In this document: one piece after another, positions 34,133 to 34,960 of the stretch
Layout: the number at the start of each line of letters is the position of its first letter
Numbering within the stretch: the stretch's first letter is position 1
Assembly: GCA_900766895.1 (NCBI GenBank)
Contig: CAAFXF010000044.1
Location: 1-34,960 of the forward strand
Source: Clostridia bacterium
GTDB lineage: Bacteria > Bacillota > Clostridia > Oscillospirales > Acutalibacteraceae
Direction of reading: 5' to 3'
Length of the DNA stretch: 34,960 bases
Notes under the pieces: generated by a model
Databases searched by the model: none
The model's input: the letters and a program-made list of their open reading frames with translations, nothing else
What the model was told of the DNA's origin: nothing
Position numbers and translations under genes: made by a program

Positions 34133-34170
34133 AAAGCGGATTGAATTTCTTTTAATGTTCAATCCGCTTT
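34133..34170. terminator. Terminator of purB (minus), possibly two-way
   Basis: AAAGCGGATTGAA (34133-34145) pairs perfectly with TTCAATCCGCTTT (34158-34170) around a 12-base loop, 13 bp from the purB stop. T-rich flanks are present on both strands. Confidence 0.85.
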
Positions 34171-34183
34171 AGTTTATTATTGA

Positions 34184-34960
34184 TTATACGTTTATTTCAA
34201 CCTCAACACCGAGAAGCTCCTTGTTTTCCTCAAGTATCGGTGCGACAACCTCTTTTAAGAAATCGGCTGTTTGCTCCGGTGCTCTGCCCACAAAGTTTGC
34301 AGGCTTAAGGATAGCAAGTATTTCTTCCTTTGTTGTCATAAATGCAGGGTCTGCGGCAATTCTGTCAACAAGATCGTTTTGTCCGCCCTCAACCTTAACA
34401 ACTGCACCTGCAGCCATTGAGTGCTGACGGATTTTTTCGTGAAGCTCCTGTCTGTCGCCGCCCTTCTTTACGGCATCCATCATTATGTTTTCGGTTGCCA
34501 TAAACGGAAGCTCGCTCATAAGTCTTGCTTCAATAACCTTTGGATATACAACCAATCCGCTTGTAACGTTGATGTAAAGATCAAGTATTCCATCGATTGC
34601 AAGGAATGCCTCTGCAACGCTCACACGCTTGTTTGCACTGTCGTCGAGTGTTCTTTCAAACCACTGCGCAGATGCAGTCCAAGCAGGGTTTAATGCGTCA
34701 ATCATTACATATCTTGAAAGGGATGCAATTCTTTCGCTTCTCATAGGATTTCTCTTGTAAGCCATTGCCGATGAACCGATTTGGTTCTTTTCAAACGGCT
34801 CCTCAATTTCCTTAAGGTTTTGAAGAAGACGAAGGTCGTTAGAGAACTTGCAGCAGCTTTGAGCAATAAGAGCAAGGCAGTTGCAAACGATGGTGTCAAG
34901 CTTTCTTGCGTAGGTTTGTCCGCTTACAGGGAAGCATGCCTTGAAGCCCAGATCGGAAGC
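34184..34960 (-). CDS. purB: Adenylosuccinate lyase, C-terminal part (runs off right edge)
   Basis: PurB cleaves SAICAR to AICAR and adenylosuccinate to AMP in purine synthesis. The reading frame stays open from position 34960 to the TAA at 34186-34184, 258 residues, roughly the last half of a 450-480 residue protein. FPVSGQTYARKLD and the fumarase/ASL superfamily loop GSSAMAYKRNPMRSER are diagnostic, the latter with the mobile catalytic loop Ser pair. A start at ATG 34765 would cut through that signature, so the frame does not begin there. Gene order relative to argG at the other edge is unrelated. The terminator lies just downstream. Confidence 0.95.
   Translation of the reverse strand, partial: ASDLGFKACFPVSGQTYARKLDTIVCNCLALIAQSCCKFSNDLRLLQNLKEIEEPFEKNQIGSSAMAYKRNPMRSERIASLSRYVMIDALNPAWTASAQWFERTLDDSANKRVSVAEAFLAIDGILDLYINVTSGLVVYPKVIEARLMSELPFMATENIMMDAVKKGGDRQELHEKIRQHSMAAGAVVKVEGGQNDLVDRIAADPAFMTTKEEILAILKPANFVGRAPEQTADFLKEVVAPILEENKELLGVEVEINV

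Noticed and set aside
34948..34960. AGATCGGAAG near the right edge resembles an Illumina adapter end
   Set aside because: The match covers only about 10 bases, the next base differs, and the translation stays in frame with PurB-like sequence (LGFKACFPVSGQTY), so it is probably genuine. A read check would settle it.

Overview
The window looks like a piece of a low-to-mid GC Firmicutes (class Clostridia) chromosome, most likely a gut Oscillospiraceae/Ruminococcaceae-type organism. The evidence is Gram-positive gene order (miaB–YlbF family–mutS–mutL–miaA, and yggS–sepF–divIVA–ileS–lspA–rluD), strong GGAGG-type ribosome binding sites, sigma-A-like promoters, a very long secreted protein with FIVAR-like helical segments, and short hairpin repeats of the GGCTCCC...GGGAGC...ACTGAGGG type that I recall from such genomes. 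The genus call is inference.

Layout. Position 1-765 (minus) is the N-terminal part of argininosuccinate synthase. A 526-bp intergenic region follows, holding the argG promoter, AT-rich phased repeats and a composite palindromic repeat. From 1292 to 7352 lies a two-gene unit: a 1964-residue secreted multidomain protein and, 25 bp downstream behind a very strong ribosome binding site, a 46-residue acidic peptide gene, closed by a terminator. From 7488 to 14867 is a tight plus-strand operon for aromatic amino acids (tyrA-aroB-aroA-aroC-pheA) that runs on into a VTT/DedA-like membrane protein and a galactokinase. A long hairpin and a possible terminator separate it from a lipid kinase (DAGK family) at 15105-16064. 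Facing it, on the minus strand, is 4-alpha-glucanotransferase (malQ).

From 17776 a divergent promoter drives miaB, a YlbF/YmcA-family gene broken by two in-frame stops, mutS, mutL and miaA. Translation is coupled by overlaps at miaB/YlbF (ATGA) and mutL/miaA (TAATG). The same strand continues with a HlyD-like membrane protein, yggS, sepF, a divIVA-like gene, ileS, lspA, rluD and a HAD phosphatase. The right edge is the C-terminal part of adenylosuccinate lyase (purB, minus strand), whose terminator lies back to back with that of the HAD gene.

How the parts work together. AroB, AroA and AroC supply three of the steps to chorismate. PheA (with chorismate mutase and an ACT domain) and TyrA then split the flow to phenylalanine and tyrosine. 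MiaA and MiaB act in sequence on A37 of tRNAs. MutS and MutL are the mismatch-repair pair. SepF and the DivIVA-like protein are cell-division factors.

Most of the window is ordinary housekeeping sequence. The items worth a second look are the giant secreted protein with its companion peptide, the doubly interrupted YlbF-family gene, and the hairpin repeats. I saw no CRISPR array, insertion sequence, tRNA, rRNA or prophage. I did not find a clear new defence or mobile system.
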